NCBI RefSeq assembly: GCF_000023985.1
Contig: NC_013156.1
Coordinates: 794,363 to 858,362, forward strand
Origin: Methanocaldococcus fervens AG86
Lineage (GTDB): Archaea; AGJL01; Methanococci; Methanococcales; Methanocaldococcaceae
Direction of reading: 5' to 3'
Length of the DNA: 64,000 nt
A program made the translations under genes and the position numbers. This document shows, one piece after another, positions 1 to 9,186 of the stretch. Below the pieces are notes generated by a model. It was not told the origin of the DNA. It saw nothing but the letters and a program-made list of their open reading frames with translations, and made no database searches. How positions within the stretch are numbered: the stretch's first letter is position 1; every line of letters starts with the position of its first letter.

Positions 1-2
1 GA

Positions 3-590
3 AACATAATAGAAAATAAAGATATTGAAAAAATCATCAATGAAACTGATGCATTAGTTGTTATAGACCATGCATATATCGAATATGCTAAAAAAGAGTA
101 TGATTGGACTCAAAAAGCTCCAGAATATGAGAATGTTATTGTTTTAAGGACATTCTCAAAGGTATTTGGTTTGGCTGGAATGAGAGTTGGTTATGGTGTG
201 GCAAATAAAAAAATTATTGACTATATGATGAGAGTTAAACCAATATTCAGCCTAACAAGGTTAAGCCAAGTTTGTGCTATAACTGCGTTGAGGGATAGGG
301 AGTTTTTTGAAAGGTGTGTTAGGGATGGGATTAAGAGTAGAGAAATGCTATACAACGGGTTGAAGAAGTTTAAAGACATTAAGGTTTATCCTTCAGAGGC
401 AAATTATGTATTGGTTGAACTAAAAACAATGAAATCAAAAGAATTCTGTGAAGAGTTATTAAAAAGAGGGGTTATTGTTAGGGATTGCTCATCCTTTGAT
501 GGCTTAGGAGATAACTACGTTAGAGTATCAATAGGAACATTTGAAGAAGTTGAGAAGTTTTTAAAAATTTTAGAAGAAATTATAAGCTAA
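3..590 (+). CDS. hisC: Histidinol-phosphate aminotransferase, C-terminal part (5' end outside window)
   Basis: The reading frame is open from the window edge to the TAA at 588-590, so about 195 C-terminal residues are present and the start is missing. The fold-type I PLP-lysine motif [10 protein letters not shown] is visible, with the lysine codon at 150-152, preceded by an aspartate/tyrosine strand (VIDHAYIEY) that binds the cofactor pyridine and phenol. This pattern is that of HisC, which converts imidazole-acetol phosphate and glutamate to histidinol phosphate in histidine synthesis. The convergent aminotransferase gene starts 5 bp after the stop. The family assignment is firm; distinguishing HisC from a close aromatic aminotransferase rests on overall similarity to the M. 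jannaschii protein as I remember it. Confidence 0.85.
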   Translation, partial: NIIENKDIEKIINETDALVVIDHAYIEYAKKEYDWTQKAPEYENVIVLRTFSKVFGLAGMRVGYGVANKKIIDYMMRVKPIFSLTRLSQVCAITALRDREFFERCVRDGIKSREMLYNGLKKFKDIKVYPSEANYVLVELKTMKSKEFCEELLKRGVIVRDCSSFDGLGDNYVRVSIGTFEEVEKFLKILEEIIS

Positions 591-595
591 ATAAC

Positions 596-1753
596 CTACT
601 CTTTTAATAAAACTTCTTTAGCTACCTCTACACCACTCTCTTTAACTTCAAATCCAAGCTCTTTTAAAGTTAGCTCTATACAAGCCAATGTAGCTAAAAC
701 TTCTCTCTCTCCGCAGGTTCCCATGTGCCCAATTCTGAATATCTTTCCAGCCAAGTGTTTCTGTCCACCGGCAACAACTATGTTGTATTTGTTGCTTAAT
801 GTTCCTCTAAATTTGCTGTCTTCAATTCCTTCTGGATATTTTGCTGACGTAACTGTTATTGACCTTGCTCTTTCTTTAGCAAATAGCTCTATTCCCATAG
901 CCTCTAAACCAGCTCTTGTTGCTTTAGCTAATCTTTCATGTCTCTTAACTCTATTCTCAATTCCTTCTTTTAAAACTAAATCCAATGCAACATTCATTGC
1001 ATAGGTTAAATTAACTGATGGAGTGTAAGGGGTTTGTTTTTTCTCTTCATAGTATTTTTTATAAGCCAACAAGTCCAAGTAGAAACCAACTTTGTCATCA
1101 TTCTTTTTAATAACTTCCCATGCTTTCTCGCTGACTGTTATAGCCGCTAATCCTGGTGGAGCGGCCAAACATTTCTGTGAGCCGGTAACACAGATATCTA
1201 TATTAAATTTATCAACATTTACATAGTCCCCTCCCAATGATGAGATGGTATCAACAATATATAAGGCATTATAATCCTTAACAACCTCTCCAATCTCTTT
1301 TATTGGGTTTCTTGCCCCTGTTGATGTTTCATTATGCACAACTGTAACTGCTTTGATGTCATCATATTTATCTAACATCTCCTTAACCGCCTCTGGTTCT
1401 GCCATATCTCCCCATTCTACGTCCAACCTAATTGACTCTCCTTTATAGGCATTGACGATGTTTGCAAACCTATCTCCAAAGTTTCCTGTAACAATGTTTA
1501 AAACCTTATCTCCTCTTCTTATTATGTTTGATATTGCCATATCCATTGCCGCTGTTCCTGAACCAGTAACTAAGAATGTGTCATTTTCAGTTATAAACAC
1601 TTTTTTTAATTTCTCTATAGTATCTTCCAACAAATTGCTATAATCTTTTGTTCTATGTCCAATTACTGGCATTGCCATTGCATTTAAAACTTCTGGTGGA
1701 ACCATTGTAGGTCCAGGAATCATTAAGAGCTTTTTAGTTGCATCCAATTTCAT
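596..1753 (-). CDS. Class V aminotransferase (serine/alanine/aspartate type, SerC-like role possible)
   Basis: A 385-residue, full-length class V PLP-dependent aminotransferase of the serine-pyruvate/alanine-glyoxylate group. It opens with LMIPGPTMVPPEVL, the usual N-terminal substrate loop. It carries GSGTAAM near residue 65, an aspartate in IVDTISS near 168, and the Schiff-base lysine in the TGSQKCLAAPPG motif at about residue 194. In Methanococcales the orthologous family is reported to be a broad-specificity aspartate/phosphoserine aminotransferase that supplies phosphoserine for serine and Cys-tRNA synthesis, so that role is likely here but is inference. ATG start with GGAGG-like sequence upstream (minus strand). 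Downstream it meets hisC convergently; upstream lies the inserted repeat behind tal. Confidence 0.88.
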   Translation of the reverse strand: MKLDATKKLLMIPGPTMVPPEVLNAMAMPVIGHRTKDYSNLLEDTIEKLKKVFITENDTFLVTGSGTAAMDMAISNIIRRGDKVLNIVTGNFGDRFANIVNAYKGESIRLDVEWGDMAEPEAVKEMLDKYDDIKAVTVVHNETSTGARNPIKEIGEVVKDYNALYIVDTISSLGGDYVNVDKFNIDICVTGSQKCLAAPPGLAAITVSEKAWEVIKKNDDKVGFYLDLLAYKKYYEEKKQTPYTPSVNLTYAMNVALDLVLKEGIENRVKRHERLAKATRAGLEAMGIELFAKERARSITVTSAKYPEGIEDSKFRGTLSNKYNIVVAGGQKHLAGKIFRIGHMGTCGEREVLATLACIELTLKELGFEVKESGVEVAKEVLLKE

Positions 1754-1831
1754 AATCTCCCTCCATTTTTATAAAATTTTAGATTAGGATTTATTTTAAA
1801 GGGACAAAATTAAATTCTTTGGTGAATATTT

Positions 1832-1995
1832 TTATTTTCTACTTTTTAAATACTCATCCCAATCTTTTAAGAACCATAGGAGGAACCTCCTATTGGCATA
1901 CCATACGTCCATTAAGTTAGGGCTTTCAGCCCTAATTAACGTCCAATGGTTTCTTATTTTCTACTCTTTAAGTAGTTATCCCAATCTTTTAAGAA
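1832..1995. repeat. Imperfect direct repeat of the tal 3' end flanking an 80-bp palindromic insert
   Basis: The last about 40 bp of the transaldolase gene (1954-1995) recur at 1832-1873 with only a few mismatches. On the minus strand the distal copy reads W-FLKDWDEYLKSRK-stop in frame, against [13 protein letters not shown]-stop in the gene. Between the copies is an 80-bp insert (1874-1953) holding two hairpins. The first is CCATAGGAGG-AA-CCTCCTATTGG at 1874-1896. The second is a GGGCT/AGCCC stem at about 1919-1932 inside flanking ATTAA repeats. The first hairpin matches hairpins at 5260-5282 and 11126-11147, so this is a member of the repeat family described for 4919-5282. Confidence 0.85.
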
Positions 1996-2607
1996 TCTCT
2001 CTAAACCAATGTCTGTTAATGGGTGGTTAAACAATTTATCCATAACTGCTGGTGGGATTGTTGCTATATCAGCCCCTATTTTTGCAGCTTCTAAAACATG
2101 CCATGGATGTCTTACGGAAGCAACGATAACCTCAGTCTTAATATCATAGTTTCTGTATATCTTTACAACATCTTCAATTAACTTCATTCCTACATGCCCA
2201 ATATCGTCCAATCTTCCAACGAATGGAGATACGTAAGTAGCTCCTGCCTTAGCGGCAACCAATGCCTGTAATGGTGAGAAAACCAAAGTTACATTTGTTT
2301 TTATTCCTTCAGCTGACAATATTTTAACTGCTTTCATTCCATCCTTTGTCATTGGGATTTTTATAACTATGTTGTCAGCTAATTTAGCCAATTCTCTCGC
2401 TTCTTTAACCATCCCTTCAGCATCTGTTGATATAACCTCAGCACTTACTGGACCGTCAACAATCTGACAGATTTCTTTAACAACCTCATAGAAATCTCTT
2501 CCCTCTTTAGCCACTAATGTTGGGTTTGTTGTAACTCCATCCACTAAACCGAGTTCAGCATATTTTTTAATTTCTTCAACGTTTGCTGTATCCAAGAAGA
2601 ACTTCAT
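1954..2607 (-). CDS. tal: Transaldolase, small fructose-6-phosphate aldolase-like type
   Basis: 217 residues, the length of the short TalA/FSA-type (subfamily 4) transaldolases. The catalytic Schiff-base lysine is K83 in NIVIKIPMT. Other family signatures are [14 protein letters not shown] at the start, GVTTNPTL near residue 25, and [11 protein letters not shown]. It moves dihydroxyacetone units between sugar phosphates; in methanogens it serves non-oxidative pentose-phosphate interconversion. ATG start preceded by AGAGGGATA. It is transcribed divergently from mcm across a 193-bp AT-rich promoter region. The gene's last 13 codons and stop are duplicated 122 bp downstream, beyond a palindromic insert; either copy could be the ancestral end. 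Confidence 0.93.
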   Translation of the reverse strand: MKFFLDTANVEEIKKYAELGLVDGVTTNPTLVAKEGRDFYEVVKEICQIVDGPVSAEVISTDAEGMVKEARELAKLADNIVIKIPMTKDGMKAVKILSAEGIKTNVTLVFSPLQALVAAKAGATYVSPFVGRLDDIGHVGMKLIEDVVKIYRNYDIKTEVIVASVRHPWHVLEAAKIGADIATIPPAVMDKLFNHPLTDIGLERFLKDWDNYLKSRK

Positions 2608-2800
2608 CCTTATCCCTCTATGAAATTTTTAGGAAATTATATAGATTGAAGGTTAAAAAGTTATCTCTTATCATATATTTAAATGCATAAGATTTTTATA
2701 GCAGTAAGTTTTATAGCGTTTATTGTTAATTATATTTAAGCATCAACTTTTTAAACTAAAGCTATTTTTAATTTAAAATAAAGGAAATTTACGTGATACT

Positions 2801-4918
2801 ATGGCAAATTTTGATGAAGAAGTTTTTAGAGCATATTACGAGCATAAAATAAAGAGTTTTATAAAGGAAGAGTTATCAAACAACTTAATTAAAGATAACA
2901 TCTTTGAATTTGATATTGAAAAGTTTTTAATGCACTTTCCAGATGCGTGTGAGGTTAACGATTTAATCATTGAGAGACCTAAAGAAGTAGAAGAGATAAT
3001 ACTGGATATATTTAAAGAGGCTTATATTGAGCTATTTGGTGAAGATAAAGAGTTGGAAAAGATACAAATTGCATTTAAAAACCCAAAAGGTTGTGAAAAG
3101 CTAATTGAAGATATATCATCCTCTGACATAAATAAATTAGTTAAATTTGAAGGTGTTATAGTTAAAGCTGGAAAAGTATGTGCTTTATTAAAAAGGGCAT
3201 GTTTTGTTTGCCCAAGATGTGGAAATATAAGGTATAGGACTATACACAACTATTTTGAGATTCCAGAAGTTATTTGCAACAATGGAGATTGTAGAGAGAA
3301 GATGGTTATTGATTATGAAGAATCAACCTATATAAACATCCAAGAGCTGGAAATTCAGCAGCCAATTGATTTGATGAAAAATCCTGACGACCCTCCAAGG
3401 AGTATAAAGGTGTTTTTAGAAAACAGCCCTGGAATTTATTCTGGAAGAGTTGATGTTGTAGGAACTGTATTAAAGAAAAAAACAAAGCCAAAGCTGCCAG
3501 TCTTTGAAATTTTTGTTAAAAGTAATTATGTTAAAATATCTGAAAGCTATCAAAAAATTGAAGTTAGAGATATTTTGGGTAATGAGGAGCTTATAGAAAC
3601 GTTGAACGAATTGGGTAAAAAGAAGGATATCATCGACATATTATCAAACTACCTAATTTCTCAAATAAAAGGTCATGAATTAGTTAAAAAAGCTATATTT
3701 TTACAGCAAATTAAAGGAGCTTTTAAATTCTTACCAGATGGAACTCCTTTAAGAAGAGATAGCCACATTTTATTAATTACGGATCCAGGAATTGGAAAGA
3801 CCACAATGCTTAGAAGGATAGCAAGGCTATTCCCTCAAAATGCCTATGCATCAGTAACAACAGCTACTGGAGGAGGATTAACCGCAAACGTGATTAGGGA
3901 AGCTACAGAGATTGGAGATGGCTGGGTAGTTAAGCCGGGAGTTTTTGTTAGGGCAAATGAGGGAACGGCATGTATAGACGAGCTAACCGTAGATAAGAAT
4001 GTAATGAAATACATCTTAGAGGCTATGGAAAGCCAGACAATCCATGTTAATAAAGGAGGGATTAATGTAAAGTTGCCAGCAAGATGTGCAGTTTTAGCAG
4101 CATGTAACCCAAAGAGAGGAAGATTTGACAGAAATTTAACTGTTATAGAGCAGATAGATATTCCAGCTCCACTATTGAGTAGGTTTGATTTAATATTCCC
4201 ATTGATGGACAAGCCAGATAGAAGAGGAGATGATGAGATAGCTGAGCATATATTAAATACACATGTTGAAACTGCTACAAAAGATTATAAGATTTTGGGA
4301 GCTATTGACATTGATGGAATAACAGTAGACGAAAAGCTTTTAAAATACTACATTATTTACGCAAGAAGCTGTGCATATATAGAGGAAAATCAAGATTTAT
4401 ACTTAGGAGATTTTGATGAAACAAAATTAATAATGCCTTATTTAACTGACAAGGCAAAGAAGATGATTAAAAAATACTACTTAGAGATGAGGAAATTAGG
4501 AGAGGGAGATAATCCAATACCAATAACTGCAAGACAGTTAGAGGCGATAATTAGGATTGCTGAAATGCATGCAAAGGCAAGATTATCAGAGAAAGTTGAA
4601 GATGTTGATGCTCAAGTAGCTATAAATATTATTGATGATTGTTTAAAGCAGATAGCCTACGATCCAGAAACTGGAACTTTAGATTTGGACAAAATAGCTG
4701 GAACCCCAAAATCAAGAAGAGATAAAATGGATACAGTATTGAGTATTATTAAGGAAATCGTCAACTTAAGAGACGACGGTTTAGCACCTGAAGAGGAAAT
4801 TTATGAGAGGGCTTTAAGTATAGGATTGTCTGAAAAAGATGTTGAAATTGCCTTAGATTATTTAAAAAAGGCTGGGGATATATACAACCCAAGACTTGGA
4901 TTCTGGGGATTGCTATAA
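2801..4918 (+). CDS. mcm: Minichromosome maintenance (MCM) replicative helicase
   Basis: 705 residues: an N-terminal OB/zinc domain, an AAA+ MCM core and a C-terminal winged helix. The zinc site is CFVCPRC ... CNNGDC at about residues 134-168. Walker A is TDPGIGKTT (about 328-336), Walker B TACIDEL (about 388), sensor 1 AACNP (about 433) and the arginine finger LLSRFDL (about 458). MCM hexamers unwind DNA ahead of the archaeal fork. The Walker A departs from the usual GDPG..KSQ by having T for the first G and TT for SQ. There is no intein. ATG start after an ACGTGATACT ribosome-binding region. A long repeat element begins immediately after the TAA. Confidence 0.96.
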   Translation: MANFDEEVFRAYYEHKIKSFIKEELSNNLIKDNIFEFDIEKFLMHFPDACEVNDLIIERPKEVEEIILDIFKEAYIELFGEDKELEKIQIAFKNPKGCEKLIEDISSSDINKLVKFEGVIVKAGKVCALLKRACFVCPRCGNIRYRTIHNYFEIPEVICNNGDCREKMVIDYEESTYINIQELEIQQPIDLMKNPDDPPRSIKVFLENSPGIYSGRVDVVGTVLKKKTKPKLPVFEIFVKSNYVKISESYQKIEVRDILGNEELIETLNELGKKKDIIDILSNYLISQIKGHELVKKAIFLQQIKGAFKFLPDGTPLRRDSHILLITDPGIGKTTMLRRIARLFPQNAYASVTTATGGGLTANVIREATEIGDGWVVKPGVFVRANEGTACIDELTVDKNVMKYILEAMESQTIHVNKGGINVKLPARCAVLAACNPKRGRFDRNLTVIEQIDIPAPLLSRFDLIFPLMDKPDRRGDDEIAEHILNTHVETATKDYKILGAIDIDGITVDEKLLKYYIIYARSCAYIEENQDLYLGDFDETKLIMPYLTDKAKKMIKKYYLEMRKLGEGDNPIPITARQLEAIIRIAEMHAKARLSEKVEDVDAQVAINIIDDCLKQIAYDPETGTLDLDKIAGTPKSRRDKMDTVLSIIKEIVNLRDDGLAPEEEIYERALSIGLSEKDVEIALDYLKKAGDIYNPRLGFWGLL

Positions 4919-5282
4919 ATGAAACTTTTAGTAACAACCTTTTAGAAAAAGGTTGATCAAAACGAAACTTTTAGAAAAAGTTGAATGAAAATTGTAGATT
5001 TTCATAGCTGGAAAGCAAAGCTTTCTTAATGCCCCTTAAATTAAGTGGTTACCATAGTAACTACTGGAAACTCCCTATTGTCATAAGACTTTCACAGAAA
5101 AATTATTATAAGGACATAATGACGCTAAAGCATTAAAGTTCCAAATTAAATATAAAAGCTGTAAAAGTCCTATGATACCACAGAGGGGTTGCTAGAGATA
5201 TCTCCCACTTTAATTAAGAGGCATTGTCGAGCGAAGCGATGCAATGCATCCCGAGTATACCAATAGGGCTTTGTCCCTATGG
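4919..5282. repeat. Modular palindromic repeat element between mcm and rnp4
   Basis: This gap holds no gene. It is built from several modules. A GAAACTTTT motif occurs at 4921 and 4964. A hairpin CAACCTTTT-AG-AAAAAGGTTG begins at 4935; its 32-bp block 4935-4966 recurs exactly, inverted, at 11181-11212. A TCATAGCTGGAAAGCAAAG block (about 5000-5018) also occurs at about 11087-11105. A perfect GTTAC/GTAAC hairpin lies at about 5048-5061. A GC-rich AGGCATTG...GCAATGCATCCCG module (5219-5254) is matched at 11224-11260. A CCAATAGGG...CCCTATGG hairpin lies at 5260-5282. The element ends nine bases before the rnp4 start, so it supplies that gene's leader. Confidence 0.8.
5081..5175. repeat. Inverted-repeat pair (15 of 17 bp) with about 60-bp centre, inside the mcm-rnp4 element
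   Basis: TCATAAGACTTTCACAG at 5081-5097 is the reverse complement, with two mismatches, of CTGTAAAAGTCCTATGA at 5159-5175. The centre is AT-rich and has a smaller ATTAT/ATAAT inverted repeat around 5103-5119. The arrangement could be the terminal inverted repeats of a very small MITE nested in the larger element, or a long RNA stem in the rnp4 leader. No matching copy was seen elsewhere in the window. Confidence 0.55.
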
Positions 5283-5292
5283 AAGTGAAATT

Positions 5293-5670
5293 ATGAAAAA
5301 GTTCTTAGAAAAAAAGATAAGAAAAATTGCCTATGAAAGAATTGACATCCTAATGAGTTTGGCTGAAGAAGAGGCAAGAAAAGGAAATTGGGATAGGGCT
5401 AAGAGGTATGTTTATTTAGCCAGAAGAATAGCCATGAAGATGAGAATAAGATTCCCTAAAAAATGGAAAAGGAGAGTATGTAAAAAATGCGGAACTTTTT
5501 TATTGTATGGAAAGAATGCAAGAGTTAGAGTTAAAAGCAAGAGGTATCCACATGTTGTCATAACCTGCTTAGAATGTGGGGCAATATATAGAATTCCAAT
5601 GATTAGGGAAAAGAAAGAAAAGAGAAAGAAAAAACTTGAAGAAAAGTTAAAATCAAAATTAAATAAATAA
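5293..5670 (+). CDS. rnp4: Ribonuclease P protein component 4 (Rpr2/Rpp21 family)
   Basis: 125 residues from the ATG at 5293. This start is preferred over an upstream frame-open extension because AAGTGAAATT precedes it and the extension encodes repeat-element sequence. An N-terminal helical region (MKKFLEKKIRKIAYERIDILM) is followed by a zinc ribbon CKKCGTFLLYG ... CLECGAIYR and a very basic tail. It is one of the archaeal RNase P proteins that assist tRNA 5'-leader removal. The leader lies inside the palindromic element, so transcription must start in that element or read through from mcm. SUMT begins about 20 bp downstream, probably in the same transcript. Confidence 0.9.
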   Translation: MKKFLEKKIRKIAYERIDILMSLAEEEARKGNWDRAKRYVYLARRIAMKMRIRFPKKWKRRVCKKCGTFLLYGKNARVRVKSKRYPHVVITCLECGAIYRIPMIREKKEKRKKKLEEKLKSKLNK

Positions 5671-5692
5671 TTTTTTAATTTTTGGTGAAATG

Positions 5693-6418
5693 ATGGTAGG
5701 AAAAGTTATTTTAGTAGGAGCTGGGCCAGGAGATGCAGAATTAATAACAATAAAAGGTTTAAAAGCTATTAAAGAGGCGGACGTCATTGTCTATGATGAT
5801 TTAATATCTAGAGAGCTACTAAATTATGCTAAAAAAGATGCTGAGTTAATTTATGTTGGCAAAAGAAAGGGAAGGCATTCATTTAAGCAGGAGGAAATTA
5901 ATAAAATATTGGTTGAGAAAGCGAAAGAAGGTAAATTAGTTGTTAGATTAAAAGGAGGAGACCCATTTGTTTTCGGAAGAGGTGGGGAGGAGATTTTAGC
6001 GTTAAAAAAGCATAACATACCTTATGAAGTTATTCCGGGCATAACATCAGCTATAGCAGTTCCAGAGGTCGCTGGAATTCCAGTAACCCATAGAAAGGTT
6101 GCCACTTCATTTACAGTGGTTACAGGGCATGAAGCAGAAGATAAAAAAGAGAAACAGGTCGATTTAAGTAAATTAAATGCCGATACAATTGTAATTCTTA
6201 TGGGAATAACAAATTTAGAAAATTTGGTTAATGAATTATTGCAAAATCCAAAAAGGAATGAAAATACACCAGTAGCAATTATTATGGAGGGAACTACAGA
6301 AAATCAGAGAGTTATAAAGGGAACTTTGGGAGATATAGTTGAAAAGGCAAAGAAAGAGAATGCAAAACCTCCAGGAGTTATAGTTGTTGGAGAGGTTGTT
6401 AATGTTTTGGAAAGCTAA
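5693..6418 (+). CDS. cobA: Uroporphyrinogen-III C-methyltransferase (SUMT)
   Basis: About 241 residues. The tetrapyrrole methylase motifs are GKVILVGAGPGDAELITIKG at the start, VVRLKGGDPFVFGRGGEE near residue 85, and GIPVTHR near 125. It adds two SAM-derived methyl groups to uroporphyrinogen III, giving precorrin-2, the branch point to cobamides, F430 and siroheme. Two adjacent ATGs exist (5690 and 5693); GGTGA at 5684-5688 suits the second better. It is followed 12 bp later by a B12-binding-type radical SAM gene. CfbA and CbiT for later tetrapyrrole steps are elsewhere in this window. Confidence 0.93.
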   Translation: MVGKVILVGAGPGDAELITIKGLKAIKEADVIVYDDLISRELLNYAKKDAELIYVGKRKGRHSFKQEEINKILVEKAKEGKLVVRLKGGDPFVFGRGGEEILALKKHNIPYEVIPGITSAIAVPEVAGIPVTHRKVATSFTVVTGHEAEDKKEKQVDLSKLNADTIVILMGITNLENLVNELLQNPKRNENTPVAIIMEGTTENQRVIKGTLGDIVEKAKKENAKPPGVIVVGEVVNVLES

Positions 6419-6430
6419 AGTGTGATTTGG

Positions 6431-7747
6431 ATGATAAGGAATGTCGCCATAATCTACCCAAATAAGTTTAAAGCTGGAATTTCTTGCTTAGCAGTTCATA
6501 TATTAGCATGTCATCTAAGCAAATATAGGGATTTAAATGTAGGGGTGTATTTCTTAGAAAATTATGAAAAAATAAAGAATTTTGACGCAATTTTTATTAC
6601 TTTACAGTATGAAAACGATTATTTTAATGCAGTAACGATTGTTAAAGATTTAAAACCTCACAACCCAAACGCCGTTTTCGTTGCTGGAGGGCCATGCGTA
6701 ATGGAAAACTTCTACCCAATAACTGATTTTTTTGACGCAGTTATAGTTGGAGAGATTGAAAATAGTGAGGTGATGCTAAAAGTTATAAATAAAGAGTTTG
6801 ATGTTGAAGGAGTTTACTCAAAACATGCAAAAAAAGATAAGGTTAAGAGAATCTACCCAAAAAAATTAGGAGTTGAGGATTACCCAATATATCAGCCAAG
6901 TTCTGAAGAAGGGGCTTATGGTAAAGCATTTTTATTAGAAATTGGGAGGGGTTGCCCAAGAAGATGTAGATTTTGTTTGGCAAGAGCCATTTACTACCCT
7001 CCAAGGTTTAGAAAGCTTAATGACTTAATGTATTTGGCAGAGGAAGGTATTAAAGTTAATAAAGTTAATAAAGTGGCCTTAATAGCCCCATCAGTTGGAG
7101 ATTATAAATATATAGTTGAGTTATGCAACTTTTTAGATGAAAAAGGAGTTCAAATATCTCCTTCATCTTTAAGGGCGGATACATTAAACGACGATTTGAT
7201 GAGAATTTTAAAGCCAAAAACTTTAACTATTGCTCCAGAGGCTGGAAGTGAAAGACTTAGGGAGTTTATAAAAAAAGATATTAACGAAGGGGACATATTT
7301 AACGCCATTGAGTTAGCTAAAAAATATAATGTTGAGAAGGTTAAGCTCTATTTTATGGTTGGAATCCCTACAGAAACTGATGAAGATATAGAGGAGCTTA
7401 TAACCCTAACAAAAAAGATAAAAAAAGAAATTAGAAGGGTTGAAATATCTGTCAATCCAATGATTCCAAAGCCACATACTGATTTTGAGGAAGAGGAGTT
7501 TGATTTATCATCTAAGAAAAAAATCAAGTATATTGAGAAAGCATTAAAAAAAGAAAATATCAAAGTTGAGTATGAAAACTTCAACTCCATGATCTGTCAA
7601 TGTGTATTGGCAAGAGGTGATGAAATGCTAAACAAATACTTAAACTGCAAAAATCCAACCAACTTTATTAGTGCATTAAAAAAGGATAAGTTGTTAGATA
7701 AATATTTAAAAGTTGATAAAATGCCATGGAAGAATATTATTATTTAA
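6431..7747 (+). CDS. Radical SAM protein with N-terminal B12-binding-like domain
   Basis: About 438 residues from the ATG at 6431, with GTGAT at 6422-6426 as ribosome-binding site; a GTG start at 6422 is possible but would use that site as codons. Residues 1-150 resemble a cobalamin-binding Rossmann domain ([34 protein letters not shown]), though I see no clear DxHxxG cobalt-ligand motif. The radical SAM cluster CX3CX2C is GCPRRCRFC near residue 175, followed by an elongator-like fold ([13 protein letters not shown]). The substrate is unknown. It sits directly downstream of SUMT and overlaps the convergent recJ-like gene by 8 bp. Confidence 0.8.
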   Translation: MIRNVAIIYPNKFKAGISCLAVHILACHLSKYRDLNVGVYFLENYEKIKNFDAIFITLQYENDYFNAVTIVKDLKPHNPNAVFVAGGPCVMENFYPITDFFDAVIVGEIENSEVMLKVINKEFDVEGVYSKHAKKDKVKRIYPKKLGVEDYPIYQPSSEEGAYGKAFLLEIGRGCPRRCRFCLARAIYYPPRFRKLNDLMYLAEEGIKVNKVNKVALIAPSVGDYKYIVELCNFLDEKGVQISPSSLRADTLNDDLMRILKPKTLTIAPEAGSERLREFIKKDINEGDIFNAIELAKKYNVEKVKLYFMVGIPTETDEDIEELITLTKKIKKEIRRVEISVNPMIPKPHTDFEEEEFDLSSKKKIKYIEKALKKENIKVEYENFNSMICQCVLARGDEMLNKYLNCKNPTNFISALKKDKLLDKYLKVDKMPWKNIII

Positions 7748-9149
7748 GGGCAATCTCAAGGTATTTTATAAAATCTCTTTTATTGTCTGGGATGTAAGCT
7801 CCAGAAGCAAATTTATGACCCCCACCACTTCCATTAACCTTTTCTGAAGCATATTTTATTGCCTTAGCTAAATTTACATTATCGGCAAAGCATAAAAGCT
7901 TAGGACATCGTGCAGAAACTTTATAACCATTCTCATCCTCTGTTATTGCAAATATTGGTTTCATCCAATCAGTTTCCTCTATAGAATAGCTCATTCCAGC
8001 AACAATTCCAATAATATTTGGCATAATTTTATCAGTTTCAAAATATTGGAAATTATCTTTCTTAACTATCTCTACATCGTTTTTCACATGCTCTAAAGCT
8101 TCTCTCAAATTATTCCTATGCTTTCTCAAATTTGAAAGCATTTTTTTATAATATTTATCCCTATCTCCCATCAACACATTTAAAGCTGTCTCATAGTCTC
8201 CATATCTCGAACATGCATTTATGCAGGTAGAAAACTCCTCCAAATCTCTCAAAGGAGAGCCGAACTCTTCCCCTCTAAATTCATAAACTTCTCCAAATAT
8301 GACTTTTGGAATATAAGGAGCCCAATGATTCGGAACATAATTTAAGCATTTTATTAAAAGTTCATTTCCGATAATCTTCTTATATTCAAAAGGAATCTCA
8401 GCCAATCTCATCGTTGGATTTACATCAATGCCATACTTTTTATTTATATACTGGATGTATTTTATTATTCTCGAATCGTTGTTTAATAAATCAGTTCTAA
8501 CATCCACCCAATATCTCATAGACACAAATAAAGGTCTCGTCTGCCTTCCATACATCTGTAAATCACTTTTTATTTTAATATTTCCATTCATAATGGCATC
8601 ATTTAATATCTCTCTATTTAAGCCAGTAAGTTTTCCTTCTATATTTTGGATGTCACCAATAGCTCCCAAAACTGCATATTTAGCCAAATCAACCCATTCA
8701 TTATTTATGGCTTTTGCAAATAGATAAGAAACACCAGCTCCACAAATTTCAGCTCCACTTTTTCCTATTGTTAATGGGTTTATATGTATCACAGCTTCAG
8801 GAACTTTTATTTCCTCTGGCTGATGGTGGTCTAAAATAATAATTTTATCTTTTTTATCTGATAAATTGAGCTCATCCAACTTCTCTTTGATCATCTTCAA
8901 TTGCCCACTACCTAAGTCAGCAAAAATCACTAAGTCATAATCTTTAAATGGAATGTCATTTATTGTTTCTATAGTAATTTGCTTTAAAAACATAAAATCA
9001 GCATCCAAATTTAGTCTCTCAGTCAACTTTTGCAAAATAGCTCTCGATGTTAACCCATCAGTATCTATATGCGTGGCTATCAAAATTTTATTATCCTTAT
9101 TTTTTTCTAAAACCTTAGCTCCTTTTTTTAACTCTGCCCAACTTTCCAT
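7740..9149 (-). CDS. recJ: DHH/DHHA1 family single-strand exonuclease, RecJ-like (GAN-type)
   Basis: 469 residues from the ATG at 9147-9149 (preceded by GTGAAATT); an upstream in-frame extension lacks a good ribosome site. DHH-superfamily motifs are visible: [13 protein letters not shown] (motif I), VIFADLGSG (II), [10 protein letters not shown] (III, the DHH) and a C-terminal DHHA1 motif [13 protein letters not shown]. These bind two Mn/Mg ions for 5'-3' single-strand nuclease activity. M. jannaschii has two such RecJ homologues, and archaeal members associate with the CMG helicase. It is divergent from the PAPS-reductase-like gene with only 37 bp between start codons, and it converges on the radical SAM gene. 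Confidence 0.88.
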   Translation of the reverse strand: MESWAELKKGAKVLEKNKDNKILIATHIDTDGLTSRAILQKLTERLNLDADFMFLKQITIETINDIPFKDYDLVIFADLGSGQLKMIKEKLDELNLSDKKDKIIILDHHQPEEIKVPEAVIHINPLTIGKSGAEICGAGVSYLFAKAINNEWVDLAKYAVLGAIGDIQNIEGKLTGLNREILNDAIMNGNIKIKSDLQMYGRQTRPLFVSMRYWVDVRTDLLNNDSRIIKYIQYINKKYGIDVNPTMRLAEIPFEYKKIIGNELLIKCLNYVPNHWAPYIPKVIFGEVYEFRGEEFGSPLRDLEEFSTCINACSRYGDYETALNVLMGDRDKYYKKMLSNLRKHRNNLREALEHVKNDVEIVKKDNFQYFETDKIMPNIIGIVAGMSYSIEETDWMKPIFAITEDENGYKVSARCPKLLCFADNVNLAKAIKYASEKVNGSGGGHKFASGAYIPDNKRDFIKYLEIALK

Positions 9150-9186
9150 AATTTCACTAAAGACATAATTTATATAGGTGATAATG

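Noticed and set aside
5260-5282. rnp4 leader hairpin as an intrinsic terminator or riboswitch
   Set aside because: No oligo-T follows, and the same hairpin occurs in unrelated contexts at 1874 and 11126, so it belongs to a repeat family.
5224-5292. N-terminal extension of Rnp4 by 23 residues
   Set aside because: It translates the GC-rich repeat module and hairpin; homologues begin at the internal ATG (5293).
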